Shown here in pieces: positions 15,119-24,600 of a DNA stretch of 64,000 nucleotides; position 1 is the first letter of the stretch, and each line of letters opens with the position of its first letter. A model generated the notes under the pieces. That model worked only from the letters and a program-made list of their open reading frames with translations, searched no databases and was not told the DNA's origin. The stretch spans positions 3,859-67,858 of the forward strand of contig CAYXGZ010000017.1 in NCBI GenBank assembly GCA_964464755.1. Direction: 5' to 3'. This stretch comes from CAYXGZ01 sp964464755 (GTDB lineage: Bacteria > Planctomycetota > MHYJ01 > JACPRB01). The position numbers were made by a program, and so were the translations under genes.

Positions 15119-16090
15119 CTATTTCGACTCGTCGAGCAGGCGCCGGGCGTGGACGGCGCAGTCGAGGCCGACGTACTTCGCGGCCTCCTCGAGCGCCTTC
15201 TTCGCGCCCGCGGCGTCGCCCTTCTCGAGCTTCGCTTGGCCCTGGGCGAGCCAGTCGTTGCCGGCCTTCTCGATCCTGGCGAGCTCGTCCTTCGCGGTCT
15301 TCGCGGCCTTGGCGTCGGTCGTCGATTCCGCGGCGGCCTGGTACTCGGCGATCGCGTCGACCCAGCGCTTCGCGCCCATCGCCTTGCGGGCCCGGCCCAC
15401 GCGCTCGGCGGGGATGGAGAGGCGGCCCTCGAAGCGCTCGAAGAACCAGGGGTAGACCTCCGGCAGCGGGGGCGAGTGGGCCATGCCCTTCACCCAGTTC
15501 GTCTCGACGTCGAAGCCGTCCTTCTTCGCGGCGGCGGCGACCTCCTTGCAGCCCGCGAGGTTGGGGTCGTTCTCGCCGCAGCAGACGAAGATCGAGGTGC
15601 GCCCGGCGGCCGCCTTGACGTCCTTGCCGGAGGGGGGCGAGAAGCCGCCGGCGAGGAGGCCGACGGCGCGGAACAGCGTCAGGTGCTTCCAGCCCCACAT
15701 CACGGACATGTGGGCGCCGGAGGAGTAGCCGAGGAGCACGACGCGGTCGACGTCGACGGGATGAGACTTCCTCATGTCCTGGAGGACGGCGAGGACGAGG
15801 TCGCCGTCGGCGACGTCCCAGCCGGCGCCGCGGGACTTGGCGGCGGCGAGGAGGAAGCCGCGCGCGCGGGCCTCGCCGGTCCAGATGCGGAGGAAGTTCT
15901 GGGCCGTGTCACCGGCGCCGTGGAGGAGGAGGACGAGGGGGAGCTGGCGGCCCGGGAGCTGGTCGGGCGGGACGTAGCACCAGTAGGTGGTGTCGGGCTT
16001 GGAGATCGTGACGGCGTAGGGTTCGCCGACCTTGGGGCCGGGATCCTGGGGCGCGAGCAGCAGGGCGAGCAGGAGGGCGGCGGCGTTCAT
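15119..16090 (-). CDS. Secreted alpha/beta-hydrolase (esterase/PHB-depolymerase-like)
   Basis: 323 residues. A short signal (MNAAALLLALLLAPQD) precedes an alpha/beta-hydrolase domain: oxyanion strand LPLVLLLHGAGD, nucleophile elbow GYSSGAHMS (Ser about residue 125), acid region GENDPNLAG and the catalytic-His region KGMAHSPPLPEVYPWFF. Residues 230-323 form an Ala/Lys-rich helical tail with TPR-like spacing (WVDAIAEYQAAAE), unusual for the family. Natural substrate unknown. It is convergent with the CBM48 gene, four bases apart. Confidence 0.85.
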   Translation of the reverse strand: MNAAALLLALLLAPQDPGPKVGEPYAVTISKPDTTYWCYVPPDQLPGRQLPLVLLLHGAGDTAQNFLRIWTGEARARGFLLAAAKSRGAGWDVADGDLVLAVLQDMRKSHPVDVDRVVLLGYSSGAHMSVMWGWKHLTLFRAVGLLAGGFSPPSGKDVKAAAGRTSIFVCCGENDPNLAGCKEVAAAAKKDGFDVETNWVKGMAHSPPLPEVYPWFFERFEGRLSIPAERVGRARKAMGAKRWVDAIAEYQAAAESTTDAKAAKTAKDELARIEKAGNDWLAQGQAKLEKGDAAGAKKALEEAAKYVGLDCAVHARRLLDESK

Positions 16091-16096
16091 CGATGC

Positions 16097-16102
16097 ATGC
16101 TA
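16097..16102 (-). promoter_or_regulatory. TAGCAT -10 box for the esterase gene
   Basis: On the minus strand TAGCAT ends six bases before the ATG at 16090. Confidence 0.45.
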
Positions 16103-16140
16103 CGCCTCCGGGGCGGGGCGGGGGGACGGGAATCGGGGGG

Positions 16141-17319
16141 TCAGGGCCTCCGCTTCGATTCCTCCGCGTCCAGGAGCCGGCGCGTCTGCTCCCACCACGC
16201 TCGGACGGCGTCGTCCGTCCCACGATCCGGGAAGCGGTACGCGGTACCGGCGGCCAGCCGTGCGACGTCCCGGTTCGGATGCGCCAGGTAGCGGTAGTAC
16301 TCGAGATCCAATCCCTGCCGCTCCAGGGTTTCCAGGGCGGGTTTCAGGGCCCGGATGCCCATTCCGGCGGTAGAGGGCCCGGGGTACTGGGAGAGGACCT
16401 CTCGCCCCCAGACATTCCGATGGTGGACGTCGCCCGCGAGTTCCCAGCGGCATTCGTGATCGCGACCGACGCGGCGCGCGTACCACGGGGTGCAGGGGCC
16501 CGGGTGGAACTCCGCGCGGCGGGCTCCGTACCGGACGTAGACGAACTGGTACCGGCCGCAGTCCATGCAGGCCAGGGCGTGGTCCTCGCCGACGCGGATC
16601 GACTCCGCGACCATGGCGAGTCCGATCAGCAGGTATGCGGAGGCGATCACCCAGGTCCGACCCCGGCGGGCGGCGCGGGCCAGCACGACGTCCAGGGTCG
16701 CTCCGTAGAGCCGGGCGCGTTCGATCCGGACCGGGACCTTGCGCCGGAGCTCCATGACGAGGAGGGCGAGGGCCGCCAGGAATGTCAGCGAGGGGAGTAC
16801 GGAGATCCCTAGGAACGAGGCCAGGGGGACGTGCGCGGCATCCCACCAGGTCGGCCTTCCGCGAGGGACGTAGAACCACCACAGGTCGAGCAGGAACAGG
16901 AGGACCGCAAGAAAGTAGAGATAGCGCAGTCGTTTCAGGCTCCACCAGCGGACGAGACGCGATTGGAAGGAGTCCGCCAGCGGGCCGAGCCGGCCGTCGG
17001 GCGTCCCCCGAGGCCCCGGGACCAGCCAGGCGATGAGGATGGCCGGCAAGAGGGGCGAGTATAGGAACACGGCGACCGCTGTGACGTCCTTCGATCGAAA
17101 CGGATTCCAATGCCCCGCGGAGTACCCGTGGAAGGGCGGGGCTCCAGCGGCGTCGAGCGACGCCACGACCGCGGCGCCGGCCAGGAACCCCAGGACGGTG
17201 CCGAGCGCGCGGCCGCCGAGAAGGCGGATCCAGAGCTGAGTGATGACGGCCGTGGACAGGACCTGGACGAGGAGGACAGGCCACCACTCCCGGATCGCCG
17301 AGCCGAAATCCAGGCTCAT
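16141..17319 (-). CDS. Polytopic membrane protein of unknown function
   Basis: 392 residues. The first 240 residues contain about six or seven hydrophobic helices (e.g. LLVQVLSTAVITQLWI, LYFLAVLLFLLDLWWFYV, VIASAYLLIGLAMVAESI). The C-terminal 150 residues are soluble, with CMDCG and further Cys/His (PGPCTPWY, HECRW, VHHRNVW) that could bind zinc, and a final helical segment with HEAT-like features (YYRYLAHPNRDVARLAAGTAYRF). No family is recognised. Local GC is slightly lower than for its neighbours. A TATGCT box sets the ATG. Confidence 0.72.
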   Translation of the reverse strand: MSLDFGSAIREWWPVLLVQVLSTAVITQLWIRLLGGRALGTVLGFLAGAAVVASLDAAGAPPFHGYSAGHWNPFRSKDVTAVAVFLYSPLLPAILIAWLVPGPRGTPDGRLGPLADSFQSRLVRWWSLKRLRYLYFLAVLLFLLDLWWFYVPRGRPTWWDAAHVPLASFLGISVLPSLTFLAALALLVMELRRKVPVRIERARLYGATLDVVLARAARRGRTWVIASAYLLIGLAMVAESIRVGEDHALACMDCGRYQFVYVRYGARRAEFHPGPCTPWYARRVGRDHECRWELAGDVHHRNVWGREVLSQYPGPSTAGMGIRALKPALETLERQGLDLEYYRYLAHPNRDVARLAAGTAYRFPDRGTDDAVRAWWEQTRRLLDAEESKRRP

Positions 17320-17325
17320 GCCTCA

Positions 17326-17331
17326 AGCATA
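17326..17331 (-). promoter_or_regulatory. TATGCT -10 box for the membrane-protein gene
   Basis: On the minus strand TATGCT ends six bases before the ATG at 17319. Confidence 0.5.
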
Positions 17332-17394
17332 ACGCGCCGGGGTTATTATCGACGCGGGCGCGGACGACCCGACTGGCGCGCCCGAGGGGGAACC

Positions 17395-17529
17395 GTGAAG
17401 TTCATCCAGGTCTTCGATCTCTGCATCCCCGTGGACCGGCGCACGCCGGCGTGGGGAGCCCGGGCGCTCGTCGCGGCCGTCATCGCGGAGGTGGCGCTGG
17501 CGCTGGTCGCGATGTCGCTCGCTCGCTGA
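17395..17529 (+). CDS. Small single-helix membrane protein (44 residues)
   Basis: A short gene starting at GTG: a 22-residue polar head (VKFIQVFDLCIPVDRRTPAW) followed by one Ala/Val/Leu-rich membrane helix (ALVAAVIAEVALALVAMSLA) and a final Arg. Support comes from a purine-rich GAGGGGGAA just before the GTG and a TATTAT box at 17344-17349 in otherwise GC-rich DNA. No family is recognised. The alternative is a non-coding leader or a chance reading frame. Confidence 0.45.
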   Translation: MKFIQVFDLCIPVDRRTPAWGARALVAAVIAEVALALVAMSLAR

Positions 17530-17544
17530 TCCCGGCGGACCCGA

Positions 17545-18672
17545 TCAGGTCGTCGCGGGGGCGGGGTCGGCGGCGAGCTTCGGCAGGGACCTGAGGTAAA
17601 GGGGCAGGATGATCGCGCCGTAGGGCAGGACCAGCCAGGCGGCATCGAAGTGCGCCAGCGCGTTCCAGATGGCGTGCAGCGACCACGCGAAGACGAAGCC
17701 CATGAACGCGTCGACCGGAAGCCCGGGGCCCCGGCCCCGGAGCTGGCCGGCGAACAGGCTCGTGGTCACCACGTGCAGGAGCGCCCCGCTTCGGGAGAGG
17801 AAGCCGACCAGGGGGTCCACGGATCTCATTTCACCGCCGAGGTAGACGAAGTTCTCCACGAACCCGAACCCGGCGCCCGCCGCGGCGCCCGCGGTCACCC
17901 AGGCGTAGGGATGGACCCTCCACGCGGGCCGGATCACGAAGCACAGGACGACGCCCGCGATCTTGAGCAGTTCCTCCAGGGCCGGGCCCAGCACGATGAT
18001 GTGGAACCCGCGATGATCCTCCTGGAACTTCTGGAGCGGGGTCCAGACCAGGGGAACCAGGAGCAGGGTCGACAGGGCGCCCGCGGCCGCCATCGCGACG
18101 ACGGCGGTCTCCGGCAGGCGCGGTCCTCGGGACCGGACGTAAAGGACGAACCCCGCCAGAACGACCGCCCAGGCGTACCAAGCGAAGATCCCGGTCGGAC
18201 CATCGAGGATCGTCGCGGTCCCCGGTAGGCCGAGCATCAGCAGGGTGCCCGCCGCGACCCAGCGCCAGCGGGAGCGGTTCCGGTGCTTCTCGAGCGATTC
18301 CGCGAACGCCGGGTCCGGGGCGGCGCTTGCGACCTCGCGGGCCGCCTCGTCGAGCAGCGCCCGGGCGTCGGCGAGCCGCCCCGATGGCACCAGGAGGAGG
18401 TACATCGACGCGGGACCCGGGAGGCCGATCGCCGAGCTGGGCCCGTGGAGGTTGTCGATCCGGCACGGGATGCCGTGGTCCTCGACGAGGGCGCTGGTGG
18501 CGAGCGCGCGCTCCATCGACGTCGTGGACAACAACGTCGCGGGGGCGTCGCCGGGCCCCGCCTCGACCGGTTCGGGCGGGGGCGCGGTCCCGGAGGCCAG
18601 CGGCCCTCCGCAGTCCGCGCAGGTCGTGAACCCGTCGCGGAACTCCGATCGGCAGGTCGGGCAGTGCAGCAT
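17545..18672 (-). CDS. PrsW-type intramembrane protease with N-terminal zinc ribbon
   Basis: 375 residues. An N-terminal zinc ribbon (CPTC ... CADC, residues 4-21) is followed by a DUF2007-like signalling segment (residues 45-115) and about eight membrane helices. The PrsW family motifs are present: GPALEELLKI (the EExxK active-site motif, about residue 230), AGAGFGFVEN, and a conserved His in SLHAIWNALAH. PrsW cleaves membrane-bound anti-sigma factors in Bacillus; the anti-sigma factors in this window (47719, 50717) are conceivable but distant targets. A TACACT box lies eight bases before the ATG. Confidence 0.85.
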   Translation of the reverse strand: MLHCPTCRSEFRDGFTTCADCGGPLASGTAPPPEPVEAGPGDAPATLLSTTSMERALATSALVEDHGIPCRIDNLHGPSSAIGLPGPASMYLLLVPSGRLADARALLDEAAREVASAAPDPAFAESLEKHRNRSRWRWVAAGTLLMLGLPGTATILDGPTGIFAWYAWAVVLAGFVLYVRSRGPRLPETAVVAMAAAGALSTLLLVPLVWTPLQKFQEDHRGFHIIVLGPALEELLKIAGVVLCFVIRPAWRVHPYAWVTAGAAAGAGFGFVENFVYLGGEMRSVDPLVGFLSRSGALLHVVTTSLFAGQLRGRGPGLPVDAFMGFVFAWSLHAIWNALAHFDAAWLVLPYGAIILPLYLRSLPKLAADPAPATT

Positions 18673-18680
18673 CCCCGACC

Positions 18681-18686
18681 AGTGTA
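18681..18686 (-). promoter_or_regulatory. TACACT -10 box for the PrsW gene
   Basis: On the minus strand TACACT ends eight bases before the ATG at 18672. Confidence 0.45.
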
Positions 18687-18696
18687 CCGGTCCGGC

Positions 18697-21600
18697 CTAC
18701 CGCTTCGGCGGCGCGGCCTCGCGGATCACGGCGCCGTGCTCCGGGCTCAGCACGAGCAGCGAGAAGCGCTCCACGTGGTCCAGCTCGTTGGTGTTCAGCG
18801 ACGTGTAGTCGAACACCCCGCGCAGGTCCGTGTAGCCGTCCTTGAAGAACTTCACCTCGCCGCCCTGCATCCGCGCGTAGGCCTTCACGTAGACCCTCGG
18901 CAGCGGCTTGCCCGTCCCAGCCCTGCCCACCCGCACCTGGCCGTACTGCTCCACCACCTGCACGAGCAGGTCGTGCGCGTAGAGCGCCTGCGACTTGCGC
19001 CGCCCCTCCGCCACGAGCTCCACGACGACGTTCGCGCCCTGGAACTCCGCGGGGATCTCGAACGCGTGGCTCGCCTTCCCCGACGGCAGCTTCAGCTCCG
19101 CCGACTTGTTCGGCCGGATGAACGAGAACTGCCCCGACTGCTGCTGCACGAAGGGCTGCCGCGAGAACAGCAGCTCCACGTCCATCTTGTAGTAGTTCAC
19201 CGTCGCCCTCGACAGGTTCCGGTAGTTCACGGTCACCGTCTTCTTCTCGGCCGAGAAGTCGAACTCCGGTTCCGTCGCCGCCAGGCGCGCCACGTTCTGG
19301 TCCCGGTCCTTGTCGTCGACGACCTTCGCCTTCGCGCCCGTCGCCTCGTCCAGCTGCGCCAGCGCCAGCCGGAACTGGTTGCGCCAGCGGTCCACCGGGT
19401 GGTCCTGGTGCCGCTCCGCCACCTCGCGCGCCTCCTCCGGCTTCTCCCGGTACAGCGCCGCGTAGACCCGCAGGTACTCCACCTGCAGCTCCGTCTCCAG
19501 GTTCCCCGCGTTCACGCGGTCGAAGGCCTCCAGCGCCTCGTCCACCCGGTCCTGCAGGAACAGGTAGTACGTGACCGCCAGCCAGTCCTCGTCCGCCGGC
19601 CGCGCCTTGCAGCGCAGCACGGCCATCAGCCGCGCGTACTGCTCCCCGAAGCGGTCGTTCAGGATCACCCGCCGCGCCCCCAGCCGCTGCGCCCGCGCGT
19701 TCACCAGCGGCGCGTACTCCAGGTGCTCGTAGCGGCCCCGCGCCACCGGGTCGAGGTCCACCAGCCGGCTCCGCAGCCAGGGCCCGCAGGCGTCCAGGAA
19801 CGACTCCTGGTGCAGCAGGTACTCCCGCGCGTTCGCCGCGTCGTCGTGCTTCACCGAGTACGACCACGTCGCGTCGTGGTAGACGTGCCGCGCCCTCAGC
19901 AGCGCGACGGCCTTCGACCAGAACGCCTTGTCCTTCATCCGCCAGAGGATCCGGTCCAGCCCCACGTCGCCGTTCCCGTCCGGGACCGCCAGCCGGTCCA
20001 CGTTGTTCTTCTCCATCCACTTCAGGACGTCCTTCGCCTCGCCGTTCTGCGAGACCCAGGCCCAGGACTCCTTGTCCACCGTCGAGAGCTCCTTGACCAC
20101 CTTGAGCTTCGCCGGAGGCGCCGAGGCGACCAGCTCCTCGTTCTTCGACGCGTGCGCCGGGAAGTGCGCGAACGACCCCGGGGCCGGGAAGTAGAACGCG
20201 TACTCGATGGACTCCGTCGCGTAGCTCGAGAGCTCGACGTGCGTCCCCTTCGTCACGAAGCCGCCCTTCGCCGGGATCGAGCCCGCCGGGATCTGCAGCA
20301 GCAGCTCCAGCTTCTGCGTCGTCGACGACGGGTTCGTCAGCACGACCTGGCAGGCGTAGACCACGTCGACGAGGAACTCGCCGGTCACGTACTTGTCGAC
20401 CGCCTCGCCGCCCTCGTAGCTGGTCCGGTCGTCGTCCCGGAAGTAGTTCTGGCTGACGAGCACCGGCACGCGCGCCGCCGAGGCCTTCGCGGCCTTGATC
20501 TCCTTGTGGTACGCGATCGCCCGGGTCGCCGCCTCGAGCGTCATCCGCGCGCCCTGGAAGGCCGTCTTGTGCTTGCCCGGCTTGAAGGGCAGGTCGAGCA
20601 CCGAGAGCGCGAACATCATCTCGGGGAAGCTGCGCGAGGCGTGCGCCGCGTTCGGCGTCAGGAAGGGCTCCTTGGCGGCGTGCGCCGCGTAGTCCCGCCA
20701 GAACGGGTTGGCCGTGATCATCTCGGCGCCCGCGCGGTCCGGGGTCCGGTGCCAGTAGTTGTTCTCCGCCCACTCCTGGGTCTTGTCGAGCTTCTGGTAG
20801 AACTGGCGCATCCGGCCGCGCGCCAGGGCGTCGCGGTCCGCGGGCCCGCCGGGCCCCATGTTCTTGGTCGACTCCTCCGCCTCGTAGGACTCGTCGTCCA
20901 TCCCCCGCGCGTCCTTCTTCATCTTCTCCCTGGACTCGGCGCGCGAGCGCCGGGCCGGGGAGGCCGGGGCCGACTTCGCCATCGACGCGCCCCCGCCCAT
21001 CGAGGCCATCGGCGCCATGTCCATCGCCATCTCGCCCAGCGCCGCCTCCTCCGCGACCTTCGAGGCGGCCCGGATCCCGAGCGCGTCGCCCGTGTCCAGG
21101 GCCCCGCCCTGGATCGCCGAGCGGAACAGGTGCTCCAGGCGCTCCGGGTCCCGCGGGTTCAGGTCGTCCCGGTCCCCGACGTGCCGCGCGACCGGCCCGC
21201 CCTCGCCCTCGATCCGGCGGGACAGGAGGATGCGCTCGACGACGTTCAGCCGCCCGAACGCCCAGGGCTTGCGGTACTCCGAGAGGTCCTGCTCCAGCAG
21301 GTACCGGTCGAGGAAGGTCTTGTCCTTCTTGTTCGCCAGGTACGGCTTCACGACCTTCTTGAAGAAGCCCGGGTCCTTCCGGGACACGAAGAAGCTCAGC
21401 TCGTGGCAGGCGAACTCGCTGTACTTCGCGCGCTTCTGCTCCTCGGGGAGCTCCGGCCAGTCCAGCACGAACGCGAAGGCCCTCAGGTCGGCGTCGTTCG
21501 AGAGCGTCGCGTAGAGCCGGTAGACCCGCGCCAGCGAGTCGAAGACCTCGACCCGCGACGTGGCCAGGTCCGCGATCTCGAGCGACTCGCCCTCCGGCAG

Positions 21601-24600
21601 CACCGTCGCCTGCTTCTTCTCCGTGTAGTGCTTCTCCGCGTCGAGCGCGAGCTTCAGCCTCAGGTCCTGGTGCTCCGTCTCCGGCGCGGGCAGCAGGACG
21701 TCGCGCACGACGGTGTTCAGCTGGTCGACGGCGACGATCCGGAGGTGACCCGCGTGGGCGAGCCCGGAGAGCGGGATCGTCACGACGCCCGCCTTGTCGG
21801 GCTTCAGGTTCTCGAGCACCGCCGCGGGCTCCGCGAGGAAGTCGAGGTTCGGGTGGTGGCCCGCCGAGCCGCCGACGGGCTCCGGAGACTCCGCCGGCGC
21901 CATGGCCCGGCTCGCGGGGGGGGCCGGCATCGCCTGGTACGCGGTGCCTTCCTTCGCCTCCTGGGAGGCGGTCTCGGTGGCCCGGACCGCCCAGGGATTC
22001 AGCAGCAGCCCGGGCCGGGACAGCAGGTTGCCGGGGAACTTCTTCGCGTACTTCCGCTCGAGGATGTAGCGGTACTCGTCGCCGATGTCGCGGCCGGACA
22101 CGTAGTTCGAGGTGGCCTTCCAGAGCTGGACGACGCGGCCCGCCGGCAGCGTCACGCCCCGCAGGGCGTCGAACGCGTCGAAGGCCGGCACGTAGCGCGT
22201 GCCGAACGCGTGGACCCGGGTCTCCGGGCCCGCGTTGCCGAGCGCGACCTGCACGGAGGTCTTCGAGATCTTGACCCCGCTCACGTGCAGCGGCTTCGTC
22301 CCCCGGCGCTCCAGCTGCCGGCGCGCGCCGGAGACCCAGCCGCCCCGGTCCTCGCCGGGCGTGACGCGGATCTCGATCGAGACGCCCTCCCGCTTCAGGT
22401 GCAGCTCGTGGTCGCCCGGCGGCAGGCCCTTCACCTCGAGGTACCCGTCCGCGAGCGAGACCTTGTCGAAGTGGTCCGCCCTCCAGGTCCCGCCGACCCG
22501 TTCCAGGAGCGAGAGCTCCCCGCGCGACGGCGCCGCCGCGGGCTTCGCCCCCCGGCCGGTCTCGTCGAGCACGCCGGTCCCGCCGAGCGGCACGACGTCC
22601 AGGTACGGCACCTTGAAGGCCTCGCCCTCGCGCACGTGGATCGACCCGGGCCGCCGCACCCGGTCGCGTTCCGCGGCCCAGGTCTCGGAGTGGCCCCGCG
22701 GCGTGTTGACGGTGATCTCCTCGATGTCCCGCAGGTGGCCCAGCTCGATCCGGCCCTTCGCGTCGGTCTGCAGCGTCACGTCGATCGTGGGCGAGAGGTC
22801 CCGGTGCCGCAGCGCGAAGGCCAGCGCGACGCCGGCCTTGGGCTCGCCGGACTTGCCGAGCAGGTGCAGCCGGTAGCCCTCCGCGGAGCGCTCCAGGTGC
22901 GGGGCCTCGATCTGCTCCGTCGCGTCGATCGCGTTGAGCGCGTACGTGCGCGTCGCGGCGAGGTCGATCTTCCGGTTCTGCGAGAGGCTCTGCACCCGCC
23001 CGCGGAACGTGAACGTGATCGAGGCCAGGTTCTCGGGGACCTGGAAGGCGTGCGCGGTCTCGCGGTCCTCCTTGAGGGCGAGGCCGGGGACCTCCATCGA
23101 CGAGGCGACGCCGTCCCGGTCCACGGACTGGATCGACAGCACGGGGTCCTCGACGAGCGACAGGGCCGCGGGGATCCCGTTGACGGTGAGCACGGGCTGG
23201 ACGAGGACCTTCGCCTCGCGCTTCTTCAGCAGGGACTCGCGGTCGACGTGGAGCCCGGCGTGGAAGGCGTAGTGCTCGGCCCGGTGGTCGAACTGCTCGA
23301 GGGTGGCCAGCTCGCCCCGCTTGAGCAGGATGGCCTGGCGGCCGGGCTCGGCGCTGTAGGGGACGCGGATCTCCCCGTCGTCGCCGGGGAGGTACTCCCG
23401 GCCGGCGAGCCAGAGCGTCGCGTCCTTCGCGGGCTTGCGGTCCTCGTCGAGGATCGTGAACGCGTGGCCCGCGGAGCCCGCGCGCTCGACGAAGCGGAGC
23501 CGGCCCTTGCGGACCAGGGCCCGGGAGCTGATGCCGCCGCCGATGAACTCGATGACGTAGGTGCCGGGCCGGTCGAGCGAGGGGAAGAGGAACTGCCGGC
23601 GGACCTGGCGGAAGGCGGGCTCGTCGTACTCGTGGGCCCGCTCCTCGCCGGCGACGAGGCCGTCGAGGTCGAGCGCGGTGTCCACGTCCCGGCCGTTGGC
23701 CAGGTAGTAGTTCAGCAGGTTGATCTCGAAGACCTTCACGACGAGGTTCTTCACGTTCTTGACGTCGACGTCGAGGGTGACGGGGTCGCCCGAGCGGAAG
23801 TGCTCCGGGTTGGTGCGGGCGAAGGAGAGCGTGACGCGGTCCTTCAGCTCCTGGGCGCGGGCGGGGTCGTCGAGCAGGGCGATCCAGGCCTGGGGGTCGC
23901 CGACGCCGGCGAGGAGCTTGGTCGTCGCGAGGACGTCGCGCAGGAAGTGGGTCTGGACCCAGGGCTCGTAGGCCTTGGTGTCCTTCGCGTCGACGAGGAA
24001 GTGCGCGAGGTAGTCGCGGACGAGGTCCTCGTCGGCGGGGACCGGGTCGAGCAGCGTGGAGGCCCGGAAGTCCTGGCCGAGGTTGAAGATCTCCTGCCGG
24101 GCGCGGAAGTCCTTCAGGTAGGCCTGGTTCACGTACGGGGCGTTGCGGGGGAGCTTGAGGTACTCGAGGAAGCGCGCCGCGTCGTAGGTCCCCTGGCGGC
24201 GGTCGTGCTCGAGGCGGTGGTAGAGGACGACGGCCTTGAGGGAGTAGAACTTCGGCGCGAGGTCCTTCACGAAGGCCCAGAGGCGGTCGAGGTGGTTCCG
24301 GCGCTCGACGGCGTCGTGGGCCCAGTCGACGTCGGGCCCGGGGGCGAGCTTCGCGAGGCGGGCGTGGACCCAGCCCTCGTGCTGGCGCAGCTCGGGGCGG
24401 CGCCTCGCCAGGTCGTCCAGCTGCTCGGGGAGCAGCTGCAGGTGGATCGGGAGCCGGCCGAAGCCGCCGGAGTGCGGGTCCTTGAGCTCGGCGGCGACGA
24501 GGTCGACGAGGCGGGGCAGGTCGGGCCGCTGGACGCGCTGGAGGAAGTTGCGCAGGCGGTTCCCGTCGAAGTTCTCCAGGGCCAGCCACTCGAGCGCGGG

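Noticed and set aside
17831..24589. A 2,252-codon open frame on the minus strand
   Set aside because: Low-complexity Arg/Pro/Gly/Ala translation in another frame of the macroglobulin-like and PrsW genes; stop codons are simply scarce at this GC content.
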